NCBI GenBank assembly: GCA_951394045.1
Contig: OX596000.1
Span: forward strand, 496,001-560,000
DNA: 64,000 nucleotides
Direction of reading: 5' to 3'
Source of the DNA: Nitzschia sp. DOCU1
Taxonomy: Eukaryota; Bacillariophyta; Bacillariophyceae; Bacillariales; Bacillariaceae
The notes under the pieces are model-generated. The model ran no database searches. It was not told where the DNA came from and saw only the letters and a list, made by a program, of their open reading frames with translations. This document shows, one piece after another, positions 1 to 9,525 of the stretch (position 1 is its first letter; each line of letters begins with the position of its first letter). The position numbers and the translations under genes are program-made.

Positions 1-1
1 A

Positions 2-448
2 ATTGTTTTGAAGGGCCCAGTAATGATAGTGGATGACAATGCTGTGAATATCAAAATCTTGAAGCGCCAGGTCGAACATCTCTTAAAGATCCACAAGATT
101 CCACTGGAAGTCATCACTGCCAATAGCGCGGAAGAAGGAATTGAGTCGTACCGAAGATTGCGTCCGGGACTGTGCTTCATTGACTATCACATGCCCGGTA
201 AAGATGGCGTCGAGGTGACGAAGGATATTCGAGCCTATGAAGAAAGCAACGGTTTGGATCCGTCCTATATTCTATGCTATACAGCCGATGGAAGCGATCG
301 GTCTAAAAGACTCGTGGAAGAAGCTGGCTGCAACGAGATCATGTACAAACCTCCACCCAAGGGTTTCCTTGAAAATCTCATCCAGCGCCTCGAGTATCAG
401 GGGACCGAACTTCTTCATAAAAGAACTACTTCTTCGAAGACGACGTAG
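2..448 (+). CDS. Response-regulator receiver (REC) domain, 3' end of a gene cut by the window
   Basis: The frame is open to the left edge, so the 5' part lies outside the window. Counting from the TTG codon at position 8, the visible 146 residues form a full CheY-like receiver domain: acidic pair DD at 9-10, phospho-acceptor Asp near 59 in CFIDYHMPGKDG, conserved Thr in YTADG near 92, and conserved Lys near 114 in MYKPPP. Receiver domains accept phosphate from a histidine kinase. Because this one sits at the C-terminal end and is followed only by a short Ser/Thr/Lys tail, the gene is probably a hybrid histidine kinase or a phosphorelay protein (inference). Domain call is firm; the full architecture is unknown. 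Confidence 0.85.
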   Translation: MVLKGPVMIVDDNAVNIKILKRQVEHLLKIHKIPLEVITANSAEEGIESYRRLRPGLCFIDYHMPGKDGVEVTKDIRAYEESNGLDPSYILCYTADGSDRSKRLVEEAGCNEIMYKPPPKGFLENLIQRLEYQGTELLHKRTTSSKTT

Positions 449-658
449 TAGAGTAGTTGTAGTCGTAAAAAACGGTTTCATTTTTTGATTTCTCTCGGTA
501 GTATGATGCTCCATGTACATTTACTGATATTATTCCATCAAAATAAAATCTGCTCACACACAGACGCAGCAGCTGGTGCAAGTTGATATAATAGTAGCTC
601 GACTAAAATCTACGGTACTCTTTGCGCCTACCTTCGTGCAAAAAGAAACGCATCACCG

Positions 659-1498
659 TCACAGGTCTTGACGGTAGTCAGCGGGTGCATCATCATCGTC
701 ATCGAACTCCATGGCCAGTTTATCATTATACAAATCTTCTAATTTGAACAGACCAAGGACATAAAATGCGTCGCGCCCCGCAGAGAGATCGTCATAATCC
801 GCCAATAGTTCGTCACCCCTGGCTATTGGCACACTGGCATAAAATTCGACATTGCATCCACCATAAGGGTTCATGTCATCCGGGAAACCATGATTGCATT
901 CATCGTTATAAATACAGGCATTCGTAAACGTGGATGGTTCCAAGTCGACACAGACTACCGCCTGGTTTTCTTCCGGCGATGTAAATCGACTCCATGCCCA
1001 CTCCATGACATCACAAGCCAAGGCAGGTGGAATCGTTTGCAAAAACAAACGATAGTCCGCTCCATTGTTGAATTGAGCCGAAAAGGTCGACTTCCAAACC
1101 AACCTTCCTTCCTCAATATCTCGAGTGGCAAAGACGGCCCGGCCCTTGTAGGGTGTGCTGACTATCTCAAAAGGAACACGGAACGCTGACAAGACGTGAT
1201 CTTCTTCTTCCGGAGGCAAAGAAGAATTTTCTTCACCCACAACGCGGCGGTAGACATGTCGTAGGAGTTTCCATGTGTCGTGACCATGAACGGGAAAGGC
1301 ATTGGGATTCCTTGCGGGATTATGATGGAATTCGTCGCACTGTAGAAATTCCCAAATCGTATCCAAGGAACCGGTGGCCCACATTTCATCCGTTTCATCA
1401 TTCTGGTAATCATCCAAATCCTCGTCAGCTTTTGCAATATCGATAGTTCTTCCCACTACGAAAAATAGAACACAGAATCCTAACTTTACCGACACCAT
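659..1498 (-). CDS. Secreted SET-like protein, one repeat unit (cluster member A)
   Basis: 279 residues from the ATG at 1498. An upstream ATG at 1549 is possible, but 1498 matches the start of the paralogue at 3231 and gives a clean signal peptide (MVSVKLGFCVLFFVVG). The mature part has an N-terminal module (LQCDEFHHNP, then HDTWKLLRHVYRRVVGE) and a SET-like module: GRAVFATRDIEEG, LVWKSTFSAQF, VCVDLEPSTFTN, GCNVEFYA and GDELLADYD, the last resembling the GEEL..DY motif with the catalytic Tyr of SET methyltransferases. The usual NHxCxPN motif is not clear. The tail is acidic and ends RQDL, similar to KDEL-type ER-retrieval signals. Substrate and activity are unknown. No intron is seen. Confidence 0.75.
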   Translation of the reverse strand: MVSVKLGFCVLFFVVGRTIDIAKADEDLDDYQNDETDEMWATGSLDTIWEFLQCDEFHHNPARNPNAFPVHGHDTWKLLRHVYRRVVGEENSSLPPEEEDHVLSAFRVPFEIVSTPYKGRAVFATRDIEEGRLVWKSTFSAQFNNGADYRLFLQTIPPALACDVMEWAWSRFTSPEENQAVVCVDLEPSTFTNACIYNDECNHGFPDDMNPYGGCNVEFYASVPIARGDELLADYDDLSAGRDAFYVLGLFKLEDLYNDKLAMEFDDDDDAPADYRQDL

Positions 1499-1607
1499 GG
1501 TTGCTGCCTTTTCACATTCCCTGAAAAATGTGGAACGAAAGAAGAGCATTGTGGATGGGCTTTTTTCAAAAATTTAAACGAGAGACGGAGAACGGGCAGT
1601 GACAGCC

Positions 1608-1615
1608 TGACGTCA
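1608..1615. promoter_or_regulatory. CRE-like palindrome TGACGTCA
   Basis: Perfect TGACGTCA octamer 110 bp upstream of the start of SET-like gene A. bZIP factors bind this core in eukaryotes, and TGACGT cores are known as CO2/cAMP-responsive elements in diatom promoters. Function here is inferred from sequence and position only. Confidence 0.4.
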
Positions 1616-2114
1616 CGCTGCGCGCTCTCGAGTGTTCGAATACTTCGATTCTTTGATTGATTTGCTTTCGCTCGATCGAATGAATCGAACGGACCCAACC
1701 GACTTCTTGATGGGCATACATCGACTACTGAACGGGTCTCCCAGACCTACTACTAGTAGGAGATAAATCGTGCGGTGATCATCATCACAGCCTCCCAAAA
1801 CAAATAGATGCTCATCCTGAGGTTATCATTTTAGAAATCGATCAATGCAACATCACCTATTTTACAACGCCCGATAGGAGGGTCCAGAACCTGACTATTT
1901 GTAAACTCTACTATTGAAGCAATCTGCGCTGGATCACTTATTGTCAATCATTCGTCACTCAAGGTACCGTGCTTGCAAACAGTTCATTCTAGCTCGTGTA
2001 TGCTTGTCCTCCATGCTACTCTAGTGTACATAGCTGCCAAAAAGTCGTAGAATCCTGCGATTCGCGTTTTCGTCGCTCAAGAGGCAGCTTGAATGACCGC
2101 TTTGAAACAAGGTG

Positions 2115-2131
2115 CCCCCCCCCCCCCCCCC
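2115..2131. repeat. Poly-C homopolymer (17 C)
   Basis: Uninterrupted run of 17 C on the plus strand (poly-G on the strand of gene A), about 620 bp upstream of gene A. Similar runs occur upstream of the two SET genes at 25-29 kb. Confidence 0.9.
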
Positions 2132-2337
2132 AGTAATTCCTCGTTCCGGAAAAATGACAAAGATGGCTCACTGTTGGGTTTTGGGGGACAAGCTGATGTT
2201 GCCCGTACAATTCATGGTACGGAACACAGGAAGCCAAGCCAGCTACGCATAGTCAAAACCGCAAGGGAATGCTGTTGCTTCCGTTTCACGGACGACATCG
2301 ACAAAGAATCGCAACAATAACCGAATCAAATCAGCTC

Positions 2338-3231
2338 TCACAGGTCTTGTTCATCGTCATCATCTTCCTCGTCTTCTTCATCCTCCTCATCTTCGTTTTC
2401 AGGAGGGTCAAATGTCTCTTCGTAGGTGTACAGACCCAACGTGTAAAATCCCGGCCTTCCTGCAGACAGTGTTTCATAATCTGCCAATAGTTCGTCTCCA
2501 CTCAAAATTTTATTAGTGGCGTGAAATTCAATATTACATCCTTGATAAGGATTCATGTCCCGCCGAAACCCATGATTGCATTCCTCGTCCAAATCACAAC
2601 CATTGGTAAAGGTCGAAGGTTCCAAATCAACACACACTACTGCCTGATTTTCTTCGGGTGACGTAAATCGAGTCCATGCCCACTCCATGACATCACATGC
2701 CACGGCAGGTGGAATGGCTTGCAAAAATAATCGATACTCTTGCGCAGTAGTAAATTGAGCCGAAAAAGTCGACTTCCAAATCAAACTTCCTTGTTCCACA
2801 GTTTGTTTGGCAACTACCGCCCGACCCCTGTCGGGTGTATTGACAATCTCAAAGGGAATGTTCATTCCCGACAGGACATGATCGTCCTCTTCCGGAGGCA
2901 AAGAAGACTTTTCTTCACCTACGACACGACGGTAGACATGTCGTAACAATTTCCATGTGTCATGGCCATGAATCGCAAAGGCATTGGGGTTCACTTTGGG
3001 ATTATGATGAAAATCATCGCATTGCAAAAAGTCTTTAATTTCCAACACGGAACCACTGTTCCACATCTCATCGACGTCATTGTCATCGTCGTCGTCGTGC
3101 AGCTGATAATCTTCGTCGTCGTTGTTGTTCTCATCTTGCATTTCATCGCCTCTGACAATCGTCCTTGTACCGACTAGTGCTGCTGTATTTAGCAGCAAAA
3201 GGTACACCCCCAACGTCTTTGCCGATACCAT
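2338..3231 (-). CDS. Secreted SET-like protein, one repeat unit (cluster member B)
   Basis: 297 residues. The frame extends 15 bp further upstream but without an ATG, so the ATG at 3231 is the start. A signal peptide (MVSAKTLGVYLLLLNTAAL) is followed by a short acidic stretch, the FLQCDDFHHNP and HDTWKLLRHVYRRVVGE module, and the SET-like module with GRAVVAKQTVEQG, LIWKSTFSAQF, VCVDLEPSTFTN, ECNHGF, GCNIEFHA and GDELLADYE. It is very close to member A, including the sequence around the start codon, so the two are a recent tandem duplicate in the same orientation. The last 25 or so residues are nearly all Asp/Glu and end EQDL, like an ER-retrieval tetrapeptide. Enzymatic activity is unproven. 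Confidence 0.78.
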   Translation of the reverse strand: MVSAKTLGVYLLLLNTAALVGTRTIVRGDEMQDENNNDDEDYQLHDDDDDNDVDEMWNSGSVLEIKDFLQCDDFHHNPKVNPNAFAIHGHDTWKLLRHVYRRVVGEEKSSLPPEEDDHVLSGMNIPFEIVNTPDRGRAVVAKQTVEQGSLIWKSTFSAQFTTAQEYRLFLQAIPPAVACDVMEWAWTRFTSPEENQAVVCVDLEPSTFTNGCDLDEECNHGFRRDMNPYQGCNIEFHATNKILSGDELLADYETLSAGRPGFYTLGLYTYEETFDPPENEDEEDEEDEEDDDDEQDL

Positions 3232-3754
3232 GGTGGTTGTTTGCAATGACTATTTACTTCCACAACGACCACAAAATGACAAGAGGGTCGGTAGTCGTCT
3301 CTCGAAGGAATGAATCAGTGGTCATTTTCCAGTCGGGTATTGATTCGTGTATCTTGGCGTTCAAATTCAAATTTTCATTCCATGTAGTCGACCAGTGAAA
3401 GACTACTATTAAGGGTACCAAAGGCGCCTACCCTACGTAGGTAAGATGCCACTGAGTCATTCAACGGATGGAAGGGGAGCGCCCGCCTGACACTTTAATT
3501 ATTTAATAGAGAAGGCGCGCGCCAAGGATGAATTTATCAAGTGCCTCGCGACAGGCACGTGCCAATAAAGATACATAGAGCGATCAACGTTTGGTTGCAA
3601 AACGCGAGAAAAAGCAAAATGGCAAAATGCATTCCAAAAAGTGTTACACAACTACAACAACCATACAGTTTCTGCATTGGACAATACCGTTGCGGCCAGG
3701 AGATTGTAGAAGATACCACATCGCGACGGCACATCGATCGTTCCACAAAACGAA
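3232..3754. other. Divergent promoter region between SET-like genes B and C
   Basis: About 520 bp between two divergently transcribed SET-like genes. It contains an imperfect palindrome around CTACCCTACGTAGGTA (about 3428-3443). No other feature is recognised. Confidence 0.5.
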
Positions 3755-6106
3755 ATGACCAAACGTTTGGCATCATGTCGGCACAGTATCGCTCGGGCAT
3801 CCTTGTTATTGCTGGCAGTGGCTGCATCGACGTCGTCGAGCGGTCGATTTGCTCATGCCACTGAAACGAACAATGACAAAGCACAACAACAGCTAACAGA
3901 AGAACAAGTTTGGACGTCAGGCTCCATTTCGGACATTTACGACTGGTTGCAATGTGACAAGGAATTATCCGCAGACGCCGATGATAATGATGCTGCCAAT
4001 GATAGTTCTACGTGGACCATGTTGAGAACGATCTATCGACAAGTAGTGGGAGACGATGCCATGCCTTTGGATGAATTCGTATCAGGCTTTCAAGCGCCAG
4101 TGGAAACCAAAGCCCTACCACAAGGTCATGGTATTTTTGCCACACAATTGATTCCTGCCGAAACGTTGGTGTGGAAATCGACCTTTACCGCGCAATTCAC
4201 AAGTCCCCAACAATTTCGTGACTTTGTCCGACGGATACCCTCTTCTGTCGTGGCGTGTCATGTCCTTTCGAATTGGGTTTTTCCTCGACTGCTACGTTCG
4301 GGAGATGCTGTGGCATGTGTCGATTTAGATCCAGCGAGTTTGCTCCACATGGCAAATGACGAATCCATTAATTTAATGTCGTCGCAAGATATTCTAAAGG
4401 ACCATCCCTTGGCAACAGCGGGCTGTCACTTGGAAATGTTTGCCTCACGAGATATATCCGAGGGAGAAGAACTGGTCATTCCATTTGATGTTTCAGCCAT
4501 GAATTATGATGTTTCGGCTGTCAATCAAGGTTGGATCGATCTGGGGTTGTTAAAGGGAACTTTGGAAGAGAAGCCAGACAACGACGAAGACATTGATTGG
4601 TTGACATGGAACAAACATGATTACTATGACCATTTCAAATGTACCAAAACCTTTCACAATCCAGAGTATCCCAATGCGTTTCCGATCCATAATTTGTCGA
4701 CATGGTCCTTGATGCGAAGTATTTATCGAGACATTGTCGGAGAAGAAGCATCGTCTATACCACCAGCACCACGACAGGATGATGAAGAACCCCTGTCGGA
4801 TTTTCAAGTCGCATTCGAGTCCAAAGTCACACCCGACAAGGGGCGGGGAAACTTTGCCATGGAAGAAGTTCCACAAGGCCAAATCGTTTGGAAGTCGACC
4901 TTTGGTGCCCAATTGTATACGCCGGAACAATATCGACTATTTTTACAACGACTTTCCGATCATCCTGCCTTGCTATGTGACGTTCTCGAATGGAGTTATA
5001 CTCGATTTTTACCCTCTGGAGAGGTCGTGGCATGTGTCGAATTGGACCCCGGCAGTCTTTTCAACATGGCCGATTGGGATGACGAATTAAATGTGGGGCC
5101 GACACAAGAGAATCTCTTGAAACCCAGACGACAAGGTTGCTATCTAGAAGTGTATGCGCTTCGTGATATTGAAAAAGGAGAAGAATTTGCCATGAATTAT
5201 GATTTTTCGGCCAATAATCAATTCATTCCTCCCAAGCTAGAGGTTACGGGTTGGCAAGATTTGGGGTTGTTGCCTTATGAAGATGACGAGGACAAGTTTC
5301 CAGCCTTTGAACGACTCCCCCTGAAGGATCTATATCAGTACTTGCAATGCGAGGAAACTGTACATAACGTTGACAATCGGGACGAGGGCTACCCAATTCA
5401 CGAGGATGACACCTGGGAGATGGCCCGTGAGGTCTATCGAGAGTTAGCCGAAGAAGACGAGTACTACACATTCCCACCACCGCCTGAAAATGACAAGGAA
5501 ATAGGACTTACCGGCTTTGCAGTCGCAGTTCAAATTCGAAAAGGCACCGCTGGTGGCTACTATGATAGGCGAGTGATTGCCGATGAAGCAATCTCCGCGG
5601 GAACCTTGGTTTGGAAGTCCACCTACACGGCACGTTTTCCATCAGTGGCGTTGTTTCGGCAGTTTCTTCGATACATTCCAGTGGAAGTAGCGTGCGACAT
5701 GATTCTCTCGGCGTATATCCGTTATGAAGAGTCGGAAGAGTATTTCGCCATTTGTGCGGATCTCGATCCGGGCACTTACACCGGTTTTGCTGGCGTAAAG
5801 GGCGGGAAAGCCAATATGGGTCTTGGAAGACCGGGGTCAGAGGACGATTTTCTCTACACTGGCTGCCGTATGGAGTTCTATGCTACTCGCAACATTGACG
5901 TGGGCGAAGAGCTCATTCTTGGCCATGATTTCTCCTTAATTGACTTGAGCATGGACGACCTTGACGAATCGGAGAGAGAAGATGAGGATTCCCTCTTACT
6001 TGCCTTGAGCGAGGACGACCCGGACGAATCCGAGAAAGAAGACGATGTTTCAGATTTCGAAGATGAAACTGAAGAAGCAACGGACGACGCAAATTTTGAG
6101 CTATAA
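3755..6106 (+). CDS. Secreted SET-like protein with three tandem repeat units (cluster member C)
   Basis: 783 residues in one exon, ATG at 3755. The N-terminus is a signal peptide (Arg/Lys, then ASLLLLAVAAS). Three units of about 230-240 residues follow (roughly 45-270, 285-515, 530-750). Each has the (W)LQC...TW.L.R..YR..VG module, then LVWKST(F/Y).A(Q/R)F, a conserved C.(D/E)LDPG(S/T) and a final GEEL or GEEF motif. The second unit ends GEEFAMNYDFS, closest to a canonical SET GEE...Y motif; the third ends GEELILGHDFS, where the Tyr is His, so that unit may be inactive. The acidic tail (ESEREDEDS and ESEKEDDVS repeats) ends NFEL. The gene appears to have grown by internal duplication of the unit present once in members A, B and E. 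Confidence 0.8.
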   Translation: MTKRLASCRHSIARASLLLLAVAASTSSSGRFAHATETNNDKAQQQLTEEQVWTSGSISDIYDWLQCDKELSADADDNDAANDSSTWTMLRTIYRQVVGDDAMPLDEFVSGFQAPVETKALPQGHGIFATQLIPAETLVWKSTFTAQFTSPQQFRDFVRRIPSSVVACHVLSNWVFPRLLRSGDAVACVDLDPASLLHMANDESINLMSSQDILKDHPLATAGCHLEMFASRDISEGEELVIPFDVSAMNYDVSAVNQGWIDLGLLKGTLEEKPDNDEDIDWLTWNKHDYYDHFKCTKTFHNPEYPNAFPIHNLSTWSLMRSIYRDIVGEEASSIPPAPRQDDEEPLSDFQVAFESKVTPDKGRGNFAMEEVPQGQIVWKSTFGAQLYTPEQYRLFLQRLSDHPALLCDVLEWSYTRFLPSGEVVACVELDPGSLFNMADWDDELNVGPTQENLLKPRRQGCYLEVYALRDIEKGEEFAMNYDFSANNQFIPPKLEVTGWQDLGLLPYEDDEDKFPAFERLPLKDLYQYLQCEETVHNVDNRDEGYPIHEDDTWEMAREVYRELAEEDEYYTFPPPPENDKEIGLTGFAVAVQIRKGTAGGYYDRRVIADEAISAGTLVWKSTYTARFPSVALFRQFLRYIPVEVACDMILSAYIRYEESEEYFAICADLDPGTYTGFAGVKGGKANMGLGRPGSEDDFLYTGCRMEFYATRNIDVGEELILGHDFSLIDLSMDDLDESEREDEDSLLLALSEDDPDESEKEDDVSDFEDETEEATDDANFEL

Positions 6107-6337
6107 CTGTGGCAGTAGGTGACAATAGTAGATGGATTGTCATTCAATTTGCTAGGGCCCAGCATTATCTACTATCCACGGCGACAATTAACATCCAGTT
6201 TAACCCAATACCCTCCCCTCAACGCACGGAATAACGAGAACACTCGATGTTTATGACGCTACTCTAATCCGTAGAAGTTATTGTGGATTACTCATGAAAC
6301 CAAGCATTGTCGTTCTAAGCCACTGAGTAGATCCGAC

Positions 6338-7324
6338 TTACTTCAAGCCGACCAATTTCTCGCTAACTTCCCAAAGCTTGGCTGCGTTTTCGGGAGTGGC
6401 ATTCTCTGGATTGATCGACTCTTTCACGGGAAAGCCACCTGGCTTGAGTTCTTTCTTTTTGTAAATGCCAAACTGAGAGTAAAATGCCCCATTTTCCATC
6501 TTGTCGGCATCCTCCAGGATGCAGTGCAACGTGGCCTGGGCGCCATCCTCCGGTTTGATCATGTCACCCTTGAACAAGATAAGCTGACGCAATACTTCCA
6601 CGAAAAATCGGCTAATGATGTTGTCGCCAAACATCTTTTTCATGGCGTGGCTGTCAAGGTTCGAATAGACCCAACCAGGATGGACGGCCGTGGAGATGAG
6701 TTTATCGGCGGGATATCTCTTGGCAGCTTCCATGGCATGAAGATAGTTTGCCAGCTTACTCTGTTGATAGGCAACACCTTCAATGTATTCTCGTTTTTCC
6801 CACATCAAGTCATCAAAGTCAATAGTGGCATATCCATCCCGAAGTGTTGATTCCGAGGCGGCGACCGACGACAAGGCCACAAAACGCGACGGCTTTCCGG
6901 TCGTCTCGGCAGTCTTGAGAAGAATCGGCGTCAATAAATGCATCAATAAAAAGTGCGACAGATGATTGCAACCAAATTGCATTTCAAAGCCGTCCTTGGT
7001 CTTGGCGTAGGGGCATGCCATGATTCCAGCGTTGTTGACCAAGGCATCCAGTCGATCGTACTTGTCCAAAAATGTCTTGACAAAGGCCTTGACAGAGTCA
7101 AGCGAACCTAAATCGAGGGGAGCAATAAAGACTCCACCCACATCCTTGGCAGCGTCTTCGCCTTTTTCCTGGCTTCGGCAGGCAAGGATGACCGTGGCGC
7201 CTTGCTTGGCAAGCTGACGAGAGGTCTCCAATCCACAACCCGAGTTGGCGCCGGTAACAATCATGACCTGGCCTTTGAGATCTTTCTCAAAGAGCCGTGG
7301 CTCGCATCGGAGAGTAATAGGCAT
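6338..7324 (-). CDS. Short-chain dehydrogenase/reductase (retinol dehydrogenase/WWOX-like class)
   Basis: 328 residues from the ATG at 7324; the frame is open upstream to 7447 but without an ATG. It is a classical SDR: TGANSGCG (residues 24-31) binds NAD(P), NNAG near 97-100 stabilises the fold, SS near 152-153 supplies the catalytic Ser, and YQQSK (186-190) is the catalytic Tyr-x3-Lys. ILACRS after the second strand, with a basic residue, suggests NADP(H) preference. Members of this subgroup reduce retinoids, chlorophyll precursors or unknown carbonyls; the substrate cannot be told here. It sits inside the SET-like cluster on the opposite strand to members C and D, with no obvious functional link. 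Confidence 0.88.
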   Translation of the reverse strand: MPITLRCEPRLFEKDLKGQVMIVTGANSGCGLETSRQLAKQGATVILACRSQEKGEDAAKDVGGVFIAPLDLGSLDSVKAFVKTFLDKYDRLDALVNNAGIMACPYAKTKDGFEMQFGCNHLSHFLLMHLLTPILLKTAETTGKPSRFVALSSVAASESTLRDGYATIDFDDLMWEKREYIEGVAYQQSKLANYLHAMEAAKRYPADKLISTAVHPGWVYSNLDSHAMKKMFGDNIISRFFVEVLRQLILFKGDMIKPEDGAQATLHCILEDADKMENGAFYSQFGIYKKKELKPGGFPVKESINPENATPENAAKLWEVSEKLVGLK

Positions 7325-7461
7325 GATAAAAGAGGATGCTTTGGTAATTTTGTGTGCCAAATCAATGGAGTGCAACGAAGGAAGGGACAAAATGAATCCT
7401 TTCGAACATCGATCATCGATGCACGGTTGAAGCAACAAACGATCCACTAAGCGGGATTTCG

Positions 7462-7573
7462 TCCTCCATCCTTAAATAAAAAGCCAAGAACCCAAACCAC
7501 GTATCAAACCAAAACAGACTTCCAGCGTCATGCAAGCGAAAGATACGTCGGAAGCATCCTCCATCCTTAAATA
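7462..7573. repeat. 17-bp direct repeat, two copies 95 bp apart
   Basis: TCCTCCATCCTTAAATA occurs identically at 7462-7478 and 7557-7573 in the divergent promoter. It may be a duplicated promoter element. Confidence 0.7.
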
Positions 7574-7608
7574 GCCAAAGTCGACACTAATTAGAATTGT
7601 TCGGGACG

Positions 7609-7616
7609 TGACGTCA
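7609..7616. promoter_or_regulatory. CRE-like palindrome TGACGTCA
   Basis: Second perfect TGACGTCA in the window, 222 bp upstream of SET-like gene D and 285 bp upstream of the dehydrogenase start. Role inferred from sequence. Confidence 0.4.
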
Positions 7617-7837
7617 TTACAGTGTATGTGGGTCTGTCTGTCTCTGCTACGATCCACGAGTTTTGGGTTATGGGGCTTTGGACACATCAACCGGGAGACC
7701 TTCTCTAATACCGCGCATCTCACAAAAATTAAAGACAAAATTAGCGACGATGAGACTCGCTCTACCTCGCTAGCAACGCCAATAGTTCCATGATTGCAAA
7801 GTAGCCTTGAAACCAGTGCATTCTCCAGATTCGATTC

Positions 7838-9436
7838 ATGTTCAGAATGCCCAATCGATTATCATGGTCATGTTTCCTTCTACACGTGTTCTGGTGGACC
7901 GCCATTTGGGTTCGTTCCGTAGAGGGGGGCAACTATGCACCAGCAGATAATGCCGACGAGGAGGCATTGGCACCAAACGAAGCAAACGACGGGGATATTT
8001 GGACGTTGGGCGAAGCCTGGGACATTTATGACTTTCTCGAATGTGAAACAAAGTACCACAGCAAGAATAACGCCAACATCAATCACCCAAACAACGCGTA
8101 TTCCATCCACAATCTGACGACATGGACGTTGTTGAGAAATGTCTATCGTCAAGTCCTTGGAGACAAAGTATCCTCAATACCACCGCCACAGGAAGACGAA
8201 TTATTATCAGCCTTTCAAGTAGGAGTTCGTACCCAAATCAGTCATGAACGAGGACGAGGAAATTATGCTCTTGGCGCAATTCCTCAAGGGACCTTGGTTT
8301 GGAAATCGACCTTTACGGCTGCCTTTGATACGGCCGACCAATATCGACAATTTCTTCATAACATTCCTCCTTCATTGGCGTGTGATGTGATTATTTGGGC
8401 CTATATTCGAAAACTACCGTCTGGACACTATGTGGTTTGCACCGATCTGGATCCAGGGAGTTTTACCAACAGTGCCGATACCGCCCAAGAGTGGAACTTG
8501 GATCTGGGCAAGCCAGGGTATCCTGATGATTTCCGAAACACGGGTTGTCGCTTAGAGTTTTATGCTACCCGAGATATAGTCAAAGGAGAAGAACTGGCCA
8601 TCGATTATGCCTTTTCAGAAAGAAATCCAGGCTGGATCGCCATGGGCTTGAGGTCTCCAGACCCAGAAGAGGTTGAACAAGAAGAGGTAGAAGGCGACGA
8701 AACCATGGAAGAGGAGGATGTCTGGAAGTCCTGGTCGCTGGGTGGTCTGTATACGTGGCTAGAATGTGCCGACGAAATTCACAATGTGGAGCATTCAGAT
8801 TCCTTTCCGCTCCACGATACTTCGACCTGGGAGCTATTACAAGCCGCCTATCGAACGGTGGTGTTAGATAGGGACAACGACGAGGAGGAGGAGGAGTACG
8901 AGGAGGACACATCATCCTTATCATCCGGCTTTCAAGTGGCCTATCAAACTATCAAATCCAAAGTACTAGATACTTCAGATCCTTTTCGAATACGACGCAA
9001 CCATGCCAATCAACACATTCGAAAGGGCACGTTGGTGTGGAAATCTACCCACACGGCTCAATTCGACACAGCCAAGGAATTTCGTCAATTCCTTCAAAGT
9101 ATTCCTCCCGAGTTGGCCTGTGAAATGATTCCTTCCACGTATATAAGAACAGTGTCATCGGGTGATTCGGTAGCCTGCTTGGATTTGGATGCTGGAACTT
9201 TTACTAGTAGTTGCGACGTTGCTGGAGAATGCAATTTACAAGTCGCCGCCAGTAGTGACGAGCCTGCTGGATGCCAGCTCGAATTTTATGCTAGCCGAGA
9301 TATTGTACCAGGAGAAGAGTTGTTGGTGGAGCTTGATTTCATAGTGTCAGATGAAGATTGGGCCAACTTTTTTGAGTTGACCGAAGATGAAGACGACTCT
9401 GAAGAAGAAGAAGACTACATTCATTCCGAGCTCTAG
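7838..9436 (+). CDS. Secreted SET-like protein with two repeat units (cluster member D)
   Basis: 532 residues, single exon, ATG at 7838, hydrophobic N-terminal signal segment (SWSCFLLHVFWWTAIWV). Unit 1 spans about 45-265 and unit 2 about 295-510. Both carry the (Y/F)xxLEC..(Y/I)H module, TW.LL...YR.V, then LVWKST(F/H)TA.F, the C.DLD.G(S/T)FT segment, GC(R/Q)LEFYA(T/S)RDI and GEEL. Unit 1 ends GEELAIDYAFS, a good match to the catalytic GEEL.iDY motif; unit 2 ends GEELLVELDF and lacks the Tyr. The acidic tail ends HSEL, close to HDEL. Its 3' end faces member E with only 89 bp between stop codons. Probably an ER or secretory-pathway protein; whether it methylates anything is open. Confidence 0.8.
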   Translation: MFRMPNRLSWSCFLLHVFWWTAIWVRSVEGGNYAPADNADEEALAPNEANDGDIWTLGEAWDIYDFLECETKYHSKNNANINHPNNAYSIHNLTTWTLLRNVYRQVLGDKVSSIPPPQEDELLSAFQVGVRTQISHERGRGNYALGAIPQGTLVWKSTFTAAFDTADQYRQFLHNIPPSLACDVIIWAYIRKLPSGHYVVCTDLDPGSFTNSADTAQEWNLDLGKPGYPDDFRNTGCRLEFYATRDIVKGEELAIDYAFSERNPGWIAMGLRSPDPEEVEQEEVEGDETMEEEDVWKSWSLGGLYTWLECADEIHNVEHSDSFPLHDTSTWELLQAAYRTVVLDRDNDEEEEEYEEDTSSLSSGFQVAYQTIKSKVLDTSDPFRIRRNHANQHIRKGTLVWKSTHTAQFDTAKEFRQFLQSIPPELACEMIPSTYIRTVSSGDSVACLDLDAGTFTSSCDVAGECNLQVAASSDEPAGCQLEFYASRDIVPGEELLVELDFIVSDEDWANFFELTEDEDDSEEEEDYIHSEL

Positions 9437-9525
9437 CTAGTAGTGTCCCTATCTACTGAATTCATGTCAGCAGTATACTCGTAGCAACCGTATATAGTTT
9501 ACAGTTTAGAATCTGATGGAAGCAT

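Larger units (their letters stand above)
1499..2337. other. Intergenic region upstream of SET-like gene A
   Basis: No gene is supported here. It holds the presumed promoter of the minus-strand SET-like gene, a palindromic TGACGTCA box about 110 bp upstream of its start codon, a short palindromic CTACTAGTAG at about 1749-1758, and a 17-C homopolymer. The remaining small open frames have no recognisable composition. Confidence 0.6.
7325..7837. other. Divergent promoter region between the dehydrogenase and SET-like gene D
   Basis: Contains a 17-bp exact direct repeat (TCCTCCATCCTTAAATA) at 7462-7478 and 7557-7573, both with a TTAAATA core that could serve as a TATA-like element, and a TGACGTCA palindrome at 7609-7616. 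No gene is supported. Confidence 0.5.

Noticed and set aside
6281..6850. 189-residue open frame opposite the short-chain dehydrogenase
   Set aside because: It is antisense to a gene with clear SDR motifs and shows no recognisable features.
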